Part shown: piece by piece, positions 8,537 through 17,697 of the stretch | How positions within the stretch are numbered: position 1 is the stretch's first letter | Layout of the letters: each line of letters starts with the position of its first letter | NCBI RefSeq assembly: GCF_003569745.1 | Contig: NZ_AP018498.1 | Location: 806,001 to 870,000, forward strand | Length of the DNA stretch: 64,000 bases | DNA from: Altererythrobacter sp. B11 | Lineage (GTDB): Bacteria; Pseudomonadota; Alphaproteobacteria; Sphingomonadales; Sphingomonadaceae | Direction: 5' to 3' | Made by a program: the position numbers and the translations under genes | The notes under the pieces: generated by a model | The model's database searches: none | The model's input: only the letters and a program-made list of their open reading frames with translations | Told to the model about the DNA's origin: nothing

Positions 8537-9414
8537 CGCTCATCGAATCGCTATTTTCTTCGCAAGACCTCTCACACGTCTTGCTTCTGGCGATGTTCGC
8601 GAGTGTGGGGTTGATCGCTGGGATGGTTTGGGCCGAGTATAGCCGATATCAACCGAACCAGAACGACCTAACTGCGCCCGCCGCGGCGGGCGTCCTCTTT
8701 GCCCTTGTTGCAGTTGGGGTAATGCCATCTGCGCAGGCGGATTCCCGCCCTTGGCTTGTTTCTCTGCTCCTCTTGTTCGGCAGTGCGGCTTATGTGCTGC
8801 TCGGCATACTTTCCCGCTACATCGAAGATCGCTGGGTCAAAAGCTGCAAGGTTCCGGGGGACGTCAGAAAAGCATCGGGTGGGACCATCAGTGCGGCCGC
8901 GATTGTTGATCTTATGAGATACGGTCTTGTGCTTGGAGCGGCCGCAGCTGCCTCCGCGACTTCCGCGATTATGGTGGCCACAGCATTGATTCTGGTCAAC
9001 ATTTCTGGGGCTCGTCGAACTTTCGCTGGATATCATCTACTAGATCTGAGACGCATGGACGGGGTTGCGATATTGGTTCTGTTCGCATTGGTGTTCATTA
9101 GCGTCGCGCTCCTCGTGTTCTGGAGTTTGCACGGATGGAACGCAATTGACCAGGCTTGGACCCTGATTTTCCTTGCAGGGTTTCTCCTTGCGGCATCGGC
9201 CAAGACCTTGCTCGAGCACGATGACGAAAAGTCTGAAAACCACAGAAAGTCGCTCCTCGCTTTTATTGTTGGGTTCGCAACCTTCGCGCTTTTCACTGCG
9301 GCGCTCGCGACAGCTTTCAAGGAATTTGAAATCCCCCAGACGGGTTTGGAGCATCCTAAAGAGCAATCCACAGGCGCGTTGGGCGCCGAACAGGCAAGCG
9401 GGGCAAAAAGATAA
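8533..9414 (+). CDS. ZIP-like multi-pass membrane protein with degenerate metal site
   Basis: A 293-residue membrane protein. TTG 8533 overlaps the previous stop and has GAGG about 8 bases upstream; an open frame to 8272 lies inside the CDF gene. About eight hydrophobic segments are seen. The layout resembles the ZIP-like protein at 10426: AAGVLFALVAVGVMPSA here against AAGVVFAAAAGEILPDL there, and IVDLMRYGLVLG against IGVDLFIDGLVLG. The charged residues expected for metal binding in those helices are mostly replaced. It may be a regulatory or structural partner of the neighbouring transporters; function is not established. Confidence 0.6.
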   Translation: MTLIESLFSSQDLSHVLLLAMFASVGLIAGMVWAEYSRYQPNQNDLTAPAAAGVLFALVAVGVMPSAQADSRPWLVSLLLLFGSAAYVLLGILSRYIEDRWVKSCKVPGDVRKASGGTISAAAIVDLMRYGLVLGAAAAASATSAIMVATALILVNISGARRTFAGYHLLDLRRMDGVAILVLFALVFISVALLVFWSLHGWNAIDQAWTLIFLAGFLLAASAKTLLEHDDEKSENHRKSLLAFIVGFATFALFTAALATAFKEFEIPQTGLEHPKEQSTGALGAEQASGAKR

Positions 9415-10367
9415 TGGGAAAAGCTCACGGCCACGCCGGGCATAATCACGGCGAAGAGAACCTTAGCGATCGTCAGCTGATTTTTGCGGTAGCGATCAAC
9501 ATGCTGCTGACCGTCGCGCAGATCGTCGGCGGAATTGTATCGGGTTCGCTGGCGCTCATTGCCGATGCGTTGCACAATTTCAGCGATGCAGCCTCGCTCG
9601 GGCTTGCCTGGTTCGCCCGCCGGATCGGGCGCAGGCCGGCTGACAAGCTCATGACCTTCGGATACGCGCAGGGCGAGGTTGTCGCCGCGCTCATAAATCT
9701 GACGACGCTCTTGATCATTGGCTTCTACCTGATCGTCGAGGCGATCAACCGTTTCGCCGATCCGCAGCCTATCGAGGGCTGGACGGTCATCGGAGTGGCC
9801 GGCATCGCTCTGGTGATCGACCTGGTCACAGCATTCATCGTCTATCGCGGCTCGCATGACAGCATCAACATGAAAGCGGCATTCTTGCACAACGTCTCCG
9901 ATGCACTGGCGTCGGTCGGAGTGATCGTCGCGGGCATCCTGATCTTGCTCTACGACCTTTATGTCGCCGATCTGGTCATCACACTGATTATCGCCGGATA
10001 CGTCATCTGGCAGGGCGTCACGCTGATGCCGAGGACTGTGCGGCTGCTGATGGGCGCGGTGCCAGACGAGATCGAATTCGAGCGCATCGTCAAGGCGTTG
10101 GAGGATCAGGACGGCATTCTCAGCGTTCATCATGTTCACGTCTGGAATCTGGGTGAGCATGCACGCGCGCTTGAAGCGCATGTCGTTCTCGAGGCCGATA
10201 CTCTGAAGCTGTTTGAAACGTTGAAGAACCGTGTGAAGGAGCATCTCGCAATCGATTTTCATATCCATCACGCAACGCTGGAACCCTGTCAGGAAAGCGA
10301 GTGCGAGCGAGCGCTAATTCCTGAACACCCGTCTCCTGGCATGCATTCACACGGTGAAGGACATTAG
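9414..10367 (+). CDS. czcD: CzcD/ZitB-type CDF zinc exporter
   Basis: A 317-residue cation diffusion facilitator that would exchange cytoplasmic Zn, Cd or Co for protons. The N-terminus is His-rich (GKAHGHAGHNHGEEN). TM2 has HNFSDAASLG and TM5 has HNVSDALASVG, the two HxxxD motifs of zinc-type CDF proteins. A cytoplasmic domain follows with HHVHVWNLGEHARALEAHVV, and the tail is again His-rich (HSHGEGH). Its ATG overlaps the previous stop (TAATG). Confidence 0.92.
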   Translation: MGKAHGHAGHNHGEENLSDRQLIFAVAINMLLTVAQIVGGIVSGSLALIADALHNFSDAASLGLAWFARRIGRRPADKLMTFGYAQGEVVAALINLTTLLIIGFYLIVEAINRFADPQPIEGWTVIGVAGIALVIDLVTAFIVYRGSHDSINMKAAFLHNVSDALASVGVIVAGILILLYDLYVADLVITLIIAGYVIWQGVTLMPRTVRLLMGAVPDEIEFERIVKALEDQDGILSVHHVHVWNLGEHARALEAHVVLEADTLKLFETLKNRVKEHLAIDFHIHHATLEPCQESECERALIPEHPSPGMHSHGEGH

Positions 10368-10425
10368 CGGTTTGCCGCAAGGGTGATTTGTCGGGGCGTT
10401 CAAGCGCTGCGATCCAGGAGTTTAG

Positions 10426-11124
10426 GTGATCGGGATGTCAGTTCTTGCCTATACGCTGATCCCTCTTGCCGCGATAATCTTGGGCGCCGCCTTTGCGATC
10501 CTGCGCAAACCGGGAGCCGCGTTCACGGCGGGCGTGCAGCATCTTGCGGCAGGGGTCGTATTTGCTGCTGCGGCCGGCGAAATCCTTCCCGACCTCAAGC
10601 ATGCCCAGTCCCCTGTCGCGGTATTGGCTGGCGGCCTGGTCGGCGTTGGGCTCATGTTGCTGATCAGGAGAGTCGGCGAGAATTACCAAGGGCCGGTTGG
10701 TCTGACCGTTTTGATCGGTGTCGACCTGTTCATCGATGGGCTCGTGCTGGGGATTGGTTTTGTCGCTGCGCTGCAAACGGGTCTGTTGCTTACGATCGCG
10801 CTATCCCTGGAAGTCATGTTCATTGGTGTCGCGCTCGCTCTCGAGCTCCAGCAACGAAGTTGGTCGCGCGCCAAAATGCTGGGGACGATGGCGGCCGTGG
10901 GCTTGCTCCTGCCCATTGGAGCGCTGTTCGGGACGGCTGCGTCCGCTCTGCCCGCGCCCATGCTGGCGGGTTTGTTCGCGTTCGGCCTGGTTGCGTTGCT
11001 CTACCTGGTTACCGAAGAACTCCTGGTCGAGGCGCATGAGGCACCCGAAGGACCCATCGTCACCTCGATGTTCTTCGTCGGATTCCTCGCGTTGCTGATG
11101 CTCGAAGAAGGTCTGGCCGGATAG
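10426..11124 (+). CDS. ZIP-like metal transporter
   Basis: A 232-residue membrane protein related to the ZIP family, with about eight hydrophobic segments. AGGAG at 10416-10420 sits 5 bases before GTG 10426, so that start is preferred over the ATG at 10435. The two ZIP metal helices are recognisable but altered: GVDLFIDGLVLG where HNxPEG is usual, and SLEVMFIGVALALE in the next. Acidic residues remain, so metal binding is possible. It is the last gene of the SpoIIAA-CDF-ZIP-CDF-ZIP run. Confidence 0.75.
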   Translation: MIGMSVLAYTLIPLAAIILGAAFAILRKPGAAFTAGVQHLAAGVVFAAAAGEILPDLKHAQSPVAVLAGGLVGVGLMLLIRRVGENYQGPVGLTVLIGVDLFIDGLVLGIGFVAALQTGLLLTIALSLEVMFIGVALALELQQRSWSRAKMLGTMAAVGLLLPIGALFGTAASALPAPMLAGLFAFGLVALLYLVTEELLVEAHEAPEGPIVTSMFFVGFLALLMLEEGLAG

Positions 11125-11212
11125 CAGAGATCTTCGGGTCGTGGCCGCCCGATATCAATCTCGATTTCGATCGATCTGTCGGGCCTAAGTCCCTGACCAA
11201 GAATGATGTCTA

Positions 11213-11494
11213 TCACGCCATCAGCACGGGCAGAAAATCCCACAGCACGGCGACCCCGGCAAGGGCGATACCGAGTCCGGCAACGGAAACGATCGACCGT
11301 ATACGCTTCCAGCGCCACAAGGCCGCGAGCGCAGCGAATGCAGCGAGCGTCAGCGCAAGCGTGATCCACAACACCACCGGATCGCCTGGCAGCACCGAGC
11401 TTACCGACCAGGCAAGTCCGAAATGCGCCGCCCAGACAGCCAGTGCGGCCGTCGCGGTCCACCAGTCGTGATCATTGTGAAAGTCGGCCGCCAT
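11213..11494 (-). CDS. Small membrane protein of the caa3 oxidase operon
   Basis: A 93-residue protein with three hydrophobic helices (AALAVWAAHFGLAWSVSSV; VLWITLALTLAAFAALAALW; VAGLGIALAGVAVLWDFLP). It starts 4 bases after the fused oxidase subunit stop and is the last gene of the operon. Small subunit-IV-like proteins occupy this position in many caa3/aa3 operons, so a role in the oxidase is likely from context. No specific family is recognised. Confidence 0.65.
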   Translation of the reverse strand: MAADFHNDHDWWTATAALAVWAAHFGLAWSVSSVLPGDPVVLWITLALTLAAFAALAALWRWKRIRSIVSVAGLGIALAGVAVLWDFLPVLMA

Positions 11495-11498
11495 CGCG

Positions 11499-14039
11499 TC
11501 AGCCCGGGAACAGGCGCAGGGCGAGGGTGAAGACCAACGCCATGAGTGCGGCGAAGAACAGGTAGCGCGAAACCACCTCCATCGTTGTGTTCGCGGGGGT
11601 TGTCAGCAGTCCGCGCCCGCTGCGGTATCCCAGATAGGCCGCCATGAGCACGCCGATCGCGGCAACGCAGCCTGCAAAGGCAAGCAGAGCGAAAACGGTC
11701 GCCCCCTGCCCGGTGGCGGCAGGCGCCAGAGCCTCGCTCTGCCAACCGGCTGCATCCCAGCCCAGCGCAGCGAGGAGCAGCGCGGCGGAGAATGCCTCCG
11801 TCATCCAGGGTAGCTGGCCCGCGAACGATCCCGGAGCGCGGGCCGCAAGCAGCCGCCGCCCTCCCCAGGCTGCGGCCGCAGCGAACAATTCGAGCGCCGC
11901 GATCCCGGCTGTCTGGCCCAGTGGCGGAGCCCCGATCCAGACCTCGGGATGAATGCCGTACAGATAGAGATAGCTGAACAGGCCCATGAAGCCGATCATG
12001 CCCATGACAATCATCAGGACGTTCAGGGCCCACCAGCCGTGGCTGGACGGCCCTGTGATGGCGATCGGCACGGTAATTCCAGCCCCGATGTCGGCCGTCT
12101 CCTGTGCAATTGGGCGGTCGGTCTCCCATAACCAGCGCAAGACGCATCCCACTGCGATCACGCCGCTGAACAGGCCGAAGGCATAGGCCTGGATCGTCAG
12201 CGAGAGAAAGAAGCCGGCAGTGAAGACAGCCGCTCCCACCGGCCAGGGCGAAGGTCCCGGCATGAGTTGAAGATATTGCGGTTCGGCATTGACCGGCGAG
12301 GTAATGATCGTCTCGCGCAGTCCGGTGGCACTGTTGGGCAGGAAGTACCGCCCCGCCTTCACGTCGTCGCAGATGCCGGGATCATCCCACAGCGGCTCGC
12401 GGCTCCGTACCAGAGGAATCGAGCGGGTGGAGTACATGCCCGTGGGCAGCCATTCGAGCGTCCCTGCGTCGTAGACGTTGCCGGCATCGTGATCGGTGGT
12501 GAAGCGGAAGTTGCGCAGCAGATCGAGCAGGAACAGCAGCACGCCGAGGGCGATGACGAATGCGCCTACGGTCGAGGTCAGGTTGAGCATATCGAGACCG
12601 CGTTCGGGCAGATAGGTATAGACGCGTCGCGGCATACCCATGAAGCCGGTCAGGTGCATCGGCAGGAATGTGATGTGTAGTCCGGTGAACATGAGCCAGA
12701 ATACCCACTTACCCAGCCGCTCGGACAGCGGGTTCCTCGATGTCATGCCGTTCCAGTAGTAGAACGCCGCGAACATCGGAAAGACCATACCGCCTAGCAG
12801 CACGTAGTGCAGGTGTGCGACGATGAAGTAGGTGTCGTGCGCTTGCCAGTCGAACGGCACCATGCCTACCATCACCCCGGTCAGGCCGCCCATGACGAAG
12901 ATAACGATCGATCCGACGAAGAAAAGGGCCGGGGTGGACCAACGGATCCTGCCCGAAGCGAGTGTGGCTATCCAGCAGAAGACCTGAATGCCCGCCGGGA
13001 GCGAGACCGCCATGCTTGCCGCACTGAAATAGCCGGTCGAAACGCGCGGCATTCCCGTGGCGAACATGTGGTGCGCCCACACCCCGAAGCTGATGAACCC
13101 CGTCGCCACGAGCGCCAGCACGTTGAGCCGGTATCCCACCAGCTCGGTGCGCGCCACGGTCGCCACCATCATGCTCATGAGGCCTGCGGCGGGCAGGAAG
13201 ATGATGTAGACCTCCGGATGACCGAAAAACCAGAACAGGTGCTGCCACAAGAGCGGATCGCCGCCGCGGGTGGGATCGAAGAATGGCCAGTTGAAGGCGC
13301 GTTCCAGTTCGAGCAGCAAGGTGCCCAGAATCACGCTCGGAAAGGCGACTACGATCATCACCGCGAATACCAGCATGGCCCACGCGAACATCGGCATCCG
13401 ATCGAGCGTCATGCCCGGCGCACGGGTGCGTAGCACGCCGACGATGATCTCGATCGCGCCGGCGATCGCCGAAATCTCTATGAACCCTATGCCGAGCAAC
13501 CAGAAATCGGTGTTGATGCCGGGGCTGTATGCGATCGACGTCAGGGGCGGATACATGAACCACCCGCCGCTGGGGGCGAGCCCTACGAAAAGCGAAGCGA
13601 AGAAACACAGTCCGCCCACCAGATATGCCCAGAAGGCATAGGCCGACAGACGCGGGAACGGCAGATCCCGCGCTGCCAGCATTTGTGGCAACAGCATTAC
13701 CCCCAACGCCTCGACCATCGGCACGGCGAAGAGGAACATCATCACCGTGCCATGCATGGTGAAGAACTGATTGTAGGTTTCCGGCGCCAGGAAGCTCTGC
13801 AACGGTGCGGCGAGCTGCACGCGCATTCCCAGGGCAAGCACGCCCGCCAGCAGGAAAAACAGGAACGCGGTCGCGACGTAGAAAAAGCCAATATAATTGT
13901 TGTTGACGACCGTCAGCAGGCCCCATCCCTTCGGATTGGCCCAGATTCGCTCGAGTTCCTCCACCTCGCCTTCGGGCCGCGGACGGTGCGTGGGGAACAG
14001 CCCGTACAGATGGTGGTCGAAGCCTGTTTCCGACTTCAT
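11499..14039 (-). CDS. ctaD: Cytochrome c oxidase subunit I-III fusion
   Basis: An 846-residue fusion of CtaD (about residues 1-560) and CtaE (about 590-846), the catalytic core of a caa3-type haem-copper oxidase that reduces oxygen and pumps protons. The CtaD part shows the haem a ligand FFTMHGTVMMF, the CuB/Tyr motif GHPEVYIIFLP, the His pair GVWAHHMFATGM and the haem ligands VAHLHYVLLGGM. The CtaE part has about seven helices with SSHGWWALNVLMIVMGM. Such fusions are known in caa3 oxidases. Its ATG overlaps the ctaC stop. Confidence 0.95.
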   Translation of the reverse strand: MKSETGFDHHLYGLFPTHRPRPEGEVEELERIWANPKGWGLLTVVNNNYIGFFYVATAFLFFLLAGVLALGMRVQLAAPLQSFLAPETYNQFFTMHGTVMMFLFAVPMVEALGVMLLPQMLAARDLPFPRLSAYAFWAYLVGGLCFFASLFVGLAPSGGWFMYPPLTSIAYSPGINTDFWLLGIGFIEISAIAGAIEIIVGVLRTRAPGMTLDRMPMFAWAMLVFAVMIVVAFPSVILGTLLLELERAFNWPFFDPTRGGDPLLWQHLFWFFGHPEVYIIFLPAAGLMSMMVATVARTELVGYRLNVLALVATGFISFGVWAHHMFATGMPRVSTGYFSAASMAVSLPAGIQVFCWIATLASGRIRWSTPALFFVGSIVIFVMGGLTGVMVGMVPFDWQAHDTYFIVAHLHYVLLGGMVFPMFAAFYYWNGMTSRNPLSERLGKWVFWLMFTGLHITFLPMHLTGFMGMPRRVYTYLPERGLDMLNLTSTVGAFVIALGVLLFLLDLLRNFRFTTDHDAGNVYDAGTLEWLPTGMYSTRSIPLVRSREPLWDDPGICDDVKAGRYFLPNSATGLRETIITSPVNAEPQYLQLMPGPSPWPVGAAVFTAGFFLSLTIQAYAFGLFSGVIAVGCVLRWLWETDRPIAQETADIGAGITVPIAITGPSSHGWWALNVLMIVMGMIGFMGLFSYLYLYGIHPEVWIGAPPLGQTAGIAALELFAAAAAWGGRRLLAARAPGSFAGQLPWMTEAFSAALLLAALGWDAAGWQSEALAPAATGQGATVFALLAFAGCVAAIGVLMAAYLGYRSGRGLLTTPANTTMEVVSRYLFFAALMALVFTLALRLFPG

Positions 14040-15061
14040 TTCTGCGTTTCCAGCCAGGTCGCGATCGCGCCCAGTTCTTCGGCCGAAAGCGTGGGGTAGC
14101 TCGGCATTCGGTTTCCGGGCTTGATCGACTGGCTGTCGCCGATCCAGCCGATCAGCGTTCCGCGATTGTTAGGCAAAATCCCAGCGCCCAGAGTTAATCG
14201 GCTGCCGACATGCGTCAGATCCGGTCCGGCGAGGCCATTTGCCTCGGTTCCTTGGACGCGGTGACACGCCGCACAGCCGCTATCCATGAAAACTTGCCGC
14301 CCAGCCGCGGTCGCGTTACTGCGCCCGACTGGCGAGCGTACAGGGCGCAGGCCGGGCTGGTTCTCGCCGGCGATCACCGCCGCCGGCTCCGGCAGCGTGG
14401 GTGCCGTCCCGCCCGCCCGGCGCGCCGCAAGCCAGGCGGACCATTCGGCCGGTTCATGCGTCACGGTGACAAAACCCATCAGTGCATGGGCCGCACCGCA
14501 ATACTCCGCGCACACTCCGCCGTATCGCCCTGGCTTGTCAGCCTGGACACGCAGCAGGTTGGTGCGGCCTGGAATCATGTCCTTCTTGCCCGAAAGGTGC
14601 GGAACCCAGAAGCTGTGAATCACGTCCGCGCTCTTGAGTTCGAACACGACCGGACGCCCCACCGGCAGATGGATTTCGTTCGCATCGCGCAACATCACAT
14701 TGCCGGCGGAATCGAGATAGTCGACCCGAAACCACCACATTTCGCCGGTCACCCGGATACGCATCTCGTCTCCGGTGATGTCTTCGGTGAGTGCAGCCGT
14801 TAGCGTTAGCCCCCAGACCAGCAGCCCGGTCAGCACAAGCCCGGGAAAAGCAATCCCGCCGATCCAGACGGTCCTCTCGCCGCCAAGCTTTCTCTTGATC
14901 TGCGGCGGACCCTTGATCGCCACCCAGAGTGCAACAAGCACGACGCCCGTAACGACGAGCCCCATGCCAAGCAGCGCCCAGGCGAGCACCGTCACCCGTT
15001 CGGCATAAGGTCCGGCCGGATCGAGTACCGGCGGCGGCCAGCCCCAGAGCGCCTCAATCAT
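14036..15061 (-). CDS. ctaC: Cytochrome c oxidase subunit II with cytochrome c domain
   Basis: A 341-residue caa3-type subunit II. Two N-terminal membrane helices are followed by a cupredoxin domain with the CuA site (HSFWVPHLSGKKD and CAEYCGAAHALMGF), then a C-terminal cytochrome c domain with haem motif CAACH and a Met ligand near RMPSYP. It takes electrons from cytochrome c and passes them to subunit I. It overlaps the upstream cytochrome gene by 8 bases and the downstream subunit by 4. Confidence 0.95.
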   Translation of the reverse strand: MIEALWGWPPPVLDPAGPYAERVTVLAWALLGMGLVVTGVVLVALWVAIKGPPQIKRKLGGERTVWIGGIAFPGLVLTGLLVWGLTLTAALTEDITGDEMRIRVTGEMWWFRVDYLDSAGNVMLRDANEIHLPVGRPVVFELKSADVIHSFWVPHLSGKKDMIPGRTNLLRVQADKPGRYGGVCAEYCGAAHALMGFVTVTHEPAEWSAWLAARRAGGTAPTLPEPAAVIAGENQPGLRPVRSPVGRSNATAAGRQVFMDSGCAACHRVQGTEANGLAGPDLTHVGSRLTLGAGILPNNRGTLIGWIGDSQSIKPGNRMPSYPTLSAEELGAIATWLETQK

Positions 15062-15467
15062 CGTCGAAGCCGTACAGGTACGCCGCCACGTCGCGCGCCT
15101 CGGCTTCGTTCAGCGGCATTGGCGGCATCGTCGATCCAGGCTTCGCCGCTGGCGCGTTGCGCACGAAGGCGGCGAGGTTTTCCGGCGTGTTGGCCAGCGC
15201 CCCAGCTATGAGACCGGCGTCGTCGAAGCCCTCGAGCGAAGGGCCCGTGCGACCCTGCGGCCAGGCGAGGCCAGGAATCGTGTGACATGCGCCGCAGCCA
15301 ACCCTGCTGATCGCTGCCAGGCCGCGCTGTTCCTGCGCGGGAGAGAACGCATAACGCGATTGCGGCGGCTGCTTGCACGCGGCGAGCGCGATCGTTCCGC
15401 CCGTCAGGGCCAGAAGGCAGAAAATTCGTTTTGCGTCGATGTGCCAAATCGTGGCTCGGCCCCTCAT
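15054..15467 (-). CDS. Lipoprotein monohaem cytochrome c
   Basis: A 137-residue cytochrome c with a lipobox (TIALAAC), one haem motif (VGCGACHTIPG) and a likely axial Met in STMPPMPLNEAEA. The C-terminus (ARDVAAYLYGF) is typical of small class-I cytochromes. It is first in the oxidase operon, so it probably feeds electrons to the caa3 oxidase as a membrane-tethered donor. The ribosome binding site is weak, so the exact start is uncertain. Confidence 0.85.
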   Translation of the reverse strand: MRGRATIWHIDAKRIFCLLALTGGTIALAACKQPPQSRYAFSPAQEQRGLAAISRVGCGACHTIPGLAWPQGRTGPSLEGFDDAGLIAGALANTPENLAAFVRNAPAAKPGSTMPPMPLNEAEARDVAAYLYGFDDD

Positions 15468-15511
15468 GCTGCTTTGAAACCCGACGCCTTGGTCGTAGGT
15501 TTCTTGATTGA

Positions 15512-16261
15512 ATGATTTGTACAGACAACAAACGCATTTGCCAGACGCTGGCAGCGATTGCGCTGATGGCGCTTGCCGCCTGCGACGAAGCCGAGCCGGT
15601 TGCGCCGAGCGTGTTCGAGGCTACCGGTGAGCTCATCGCGCTTTCGGGCGGTGATGCGGGCGCGGTTGGAGCCTGTGTCACCTGCCATGGTCTGCAAGGG
15701 CAGGGCGATGGTAACCTCTCGCCCCGGCTCGCCGGACTCGACGCGGGATATATCGCACGTCAGCTCGAATATTTCTCCGCAGGTCAGCGGCGCCATCCGC
15801 AGATGAGCTGGATTGCCGCGCGCCTGGACTGGCGCGCGCGGGTAAAGGTCGCGAACCACTACGCCGCGCTCCCGGTGCCGGAGGAGGAGGAGGGCGAATT
15901 TCTTTCGGTCGCCGCCTGCTCGCCCGCCATAGCCCGCCTCTACCAGCAAGGGGATGCGGTGCGCGAGATCGAGGCCTGCGCCGTGTGCCATGGCGCCAAC
16001 GCGCGGGGCGTGGGCGCAGGCAACCCGCCGCTCGCCGGACAACCAGCGCCCTACCTGGTGCGCCAGCTGGAAAACTGGCGTTCGGGCGAGCGCTACGGCG
16101 ATCCGCTTGATGCGATGACGCATGTCAGCCGTCTGCTTTCTGCGGCGGAGCTGGTGCCGCTTGCGGAGTATAGCGCGCACCTGACGGATGCGAACGGGCG
16201 TCGGGAACCTCGGGCAATATGCCCTCTAACACGTCGTCGCGATCCCAGAAGTGGTGCTTGA
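15512..16261 (+). CDS. Dihaem cytochrome c4-like protein
   Basis: A 249-residue secreted protein with two haem c motifs (CVTCHGLQGQGDG and CAVCHGANARGVG), each followed by the cytochrome c4 phrases PRLAGLDAGYIARQLEYF and PPLAGQPAPYLVRQLENW. The signal region ends near LAAC, so it may be a lipoprotein. It is transcribed divergently from the oxidase operon 44 bases away. The last ~45 codons overlap the opposite-strand cytochrome b561 gene and do not look family-like, so the frame is probably read-through beyond an original stop. Confidence 0.85.
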   Translation: MICTDNKRICQTLAAIALMALAACDEAEPVAPSVFEATGELIALSGGDAGAVGACVTCHGLQGQGDGNLSPRLAGLDAGYIARQLEYFSAGQRRHPQMSWIAARLDWRARVKVANHYAALPVPEEEEGEFLSVAACSPAIARLYQQGDAVREIEACAVCHGANARGVGAGNPPLAGQPAPYLVRQLENWRSGERYGDPLDAMTHVSRLLSAAELVPLAEYSAHLTDANGRREPRAICPLTRRRDPRSGA

Positions 16262-16797
16262 TCGCTGCGGCGGCGTGCAACGGCACCAGCAGCGACAGCG
16301 CGACAATGCCTATCACGTGGACTTCTTCCGCATGGTCGAGCAGCCAGTATTGCCATTCGGGCGTGAGGTCCTGGAACGGCATCGCCGGCACCGGGATCAG
16401 TCCCGCCAGGAACAGCGGACGCGCAGGCTGGATTGCGGACCACAGGACCCAGCCCGAAAGAGGGATCAGCACAAAGAGCGCGTAAAACGCCGCCTCCACA
16501 GAGTACGCCAGAGTCGATCGCCACCCCTGAATTATCGGCAGCATTTATCGGACCCGGCACCATCAGGCGCCACAACAGCCGCAGAGCGCCCAGCAGGAGA
16601 AGCGTCAGCCCGATCTCCGAATGAAGCCGATACGCCTCCAGCTTGTCAGGGCCGACCATGTAGCGCTGCATCAGCCAGCCCGACCCGAGTTGATAGATCA
16701 CGACCGCCGCCATGACCCAATGAAAGGTGACCCCCACCGGCGTATACTTGCCGCGCCCGCGGTAACGCTCGGCCCAGTCGCGCAAGGAACTGATCAT
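16125..16797 (-). pseudogene. Cytochrome b561 gene with a frameshift
   Basis: Two frames together make one cytochrome b561. From ATG 16797 the sequence reads YTPVGVTFHWVMAAVVIYQL... to VPGPINAAD; then the match jumps to the next frame as IQGWRSTLAYSVEAAFYALF... and ends AIKHHFWDRDDVLEG. The change is at about 16529-16537, where GATAATTC would restore the frame if one A were removed. Haem-binding His residues are present in both halves. The protein would otherwise be a dihaem membrane cytochrome. Start overlaps the ctaG stop. Either a recent mutation or a sequencing error. Confidence 0.75.
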
Positions 16798-17543
16798 CGC
16801 GCCGGCTCGGGACTAAACGATCGGTAAAGGATCTTCAGCGCAGCCAACAGATAGATCAGGGAGGCGGGCGCCCACATCACCACGCCGGCGAGTTGCTGGT
16901 CCTCAAGCGGCGAAAGGCCCCATGCCTGAGTGGTCAGCCAGTGCGGGGCGTAAAGAGCCGTTCGGGCGAAGGTCAGCAGTGCGCCGAGCAGCCCCATCGC
17001 CACCATCGTTGCAAGCAGCGCGCCAACTGCCGCGGCTGCGGGCGCGCGAACCACTTGCGCCCACCAGATCGCAGCCGTGCCGGTGATCGTGATCTGCATT
17101 GCCCAGAATACCGCATCATAGCTCATAGCCGCCGCGTAAAGCGGGGGTGCGTGCCACACCAGAAACACCAGCGCATGCACCGCAGTATAAAGGGCGAGCG
17201 AGCCGTGAACCGCACGACGCTCCAGTGCGAAGGCTTTCATGACCAGTGGAGCGAGCAGCGCGACCAGGATAACGTCATGGACGACACGGATGGTAAACAG
17301 AGCAGAACCAAGCACGCAGAACGGGCTGAGAAAGAGAAACAGCGCGGTCAGGCCTGCGCCTGTAGCGCTTTTTTTCGCTTCGTGATCGCCCCAGCGGGAC
17401 CACATCGCGACTGCCAGAACGAATCCCAGGCCGAGCAGCGGATCGCCATTCCAGCGCGCAAGCCATTCGCCCGGCGCGGGCGCGGCACCGCAGTATGGAC
17501 TCCACATCGTCGTTGCGTCTGCCAAGGTCGGTCTCGCTGGCAT
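16794..17543 (-). CDS. ctaG: CtaG-type oxidase assembly membrane protein
   Basis: A 249-residue membrane protein of the caa3_CtaG family needed for copper insertion or assembly of caa3 oxidases. Seven hydrophobic segments are visible, with family-like phrases WSPYCGAAPAPGEW, HDVILVALLAPLVM, HALVFLVWHAPPLY and a C-terminal DQQLAGVVMWAPASLIYL. It is coupled to the cytochrome b561 gene by ATGA. Its proximity to ctaC/ctaD supports a role in maturation of that oxidase. Confidence 0.85.
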   Translation of the reverse strand: MPARPTLADATTMWSPYCGAAPAPGEWLARWNGDPLLGLGFVLAVAMWSRWGDHEAKKSATGAGLTALFLFLSPFCVLGSALFTIRVVHDVILVALLAPLVMKAFALERRAVHGSLALYTAVHALVFLVWHAPPLYAAAMSYDAVFWAMQITITGTAAIWWAQVVRAPAAAAVGALLATMVAMGLLGALLTFARTALYAPHWLTTQAWGLSPLEDQQLAGVVMWAPASLIYLLAALKILYRSFSPEPAR

Positions 17544-17697
17544 AATCTATCTCGGCATCAGCCGATGCCTCATGCTAGAGGCGTGACGATGAGCAAACAA
17601 CAATTGCCGCTGGCGCAACAGGCACTAATTCACGACCGATATCTGCCCGACGCCTTCACCGTCCAGCATATTCGCTGATCACCGCTCTCCTAGTTGC

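Noticed and set aside
9033-10271. 412-codon minus-strand frame
   Set aside because: Antisense to the czcD-type gene; no domain.
17589-17678. 29-codon plus-strand ORF (MSKQQLPLAQQALIHDR)
   Set aside because: Too short, weak ribosome binding site, next to a pseudogene; may be a remnant N-terminus.
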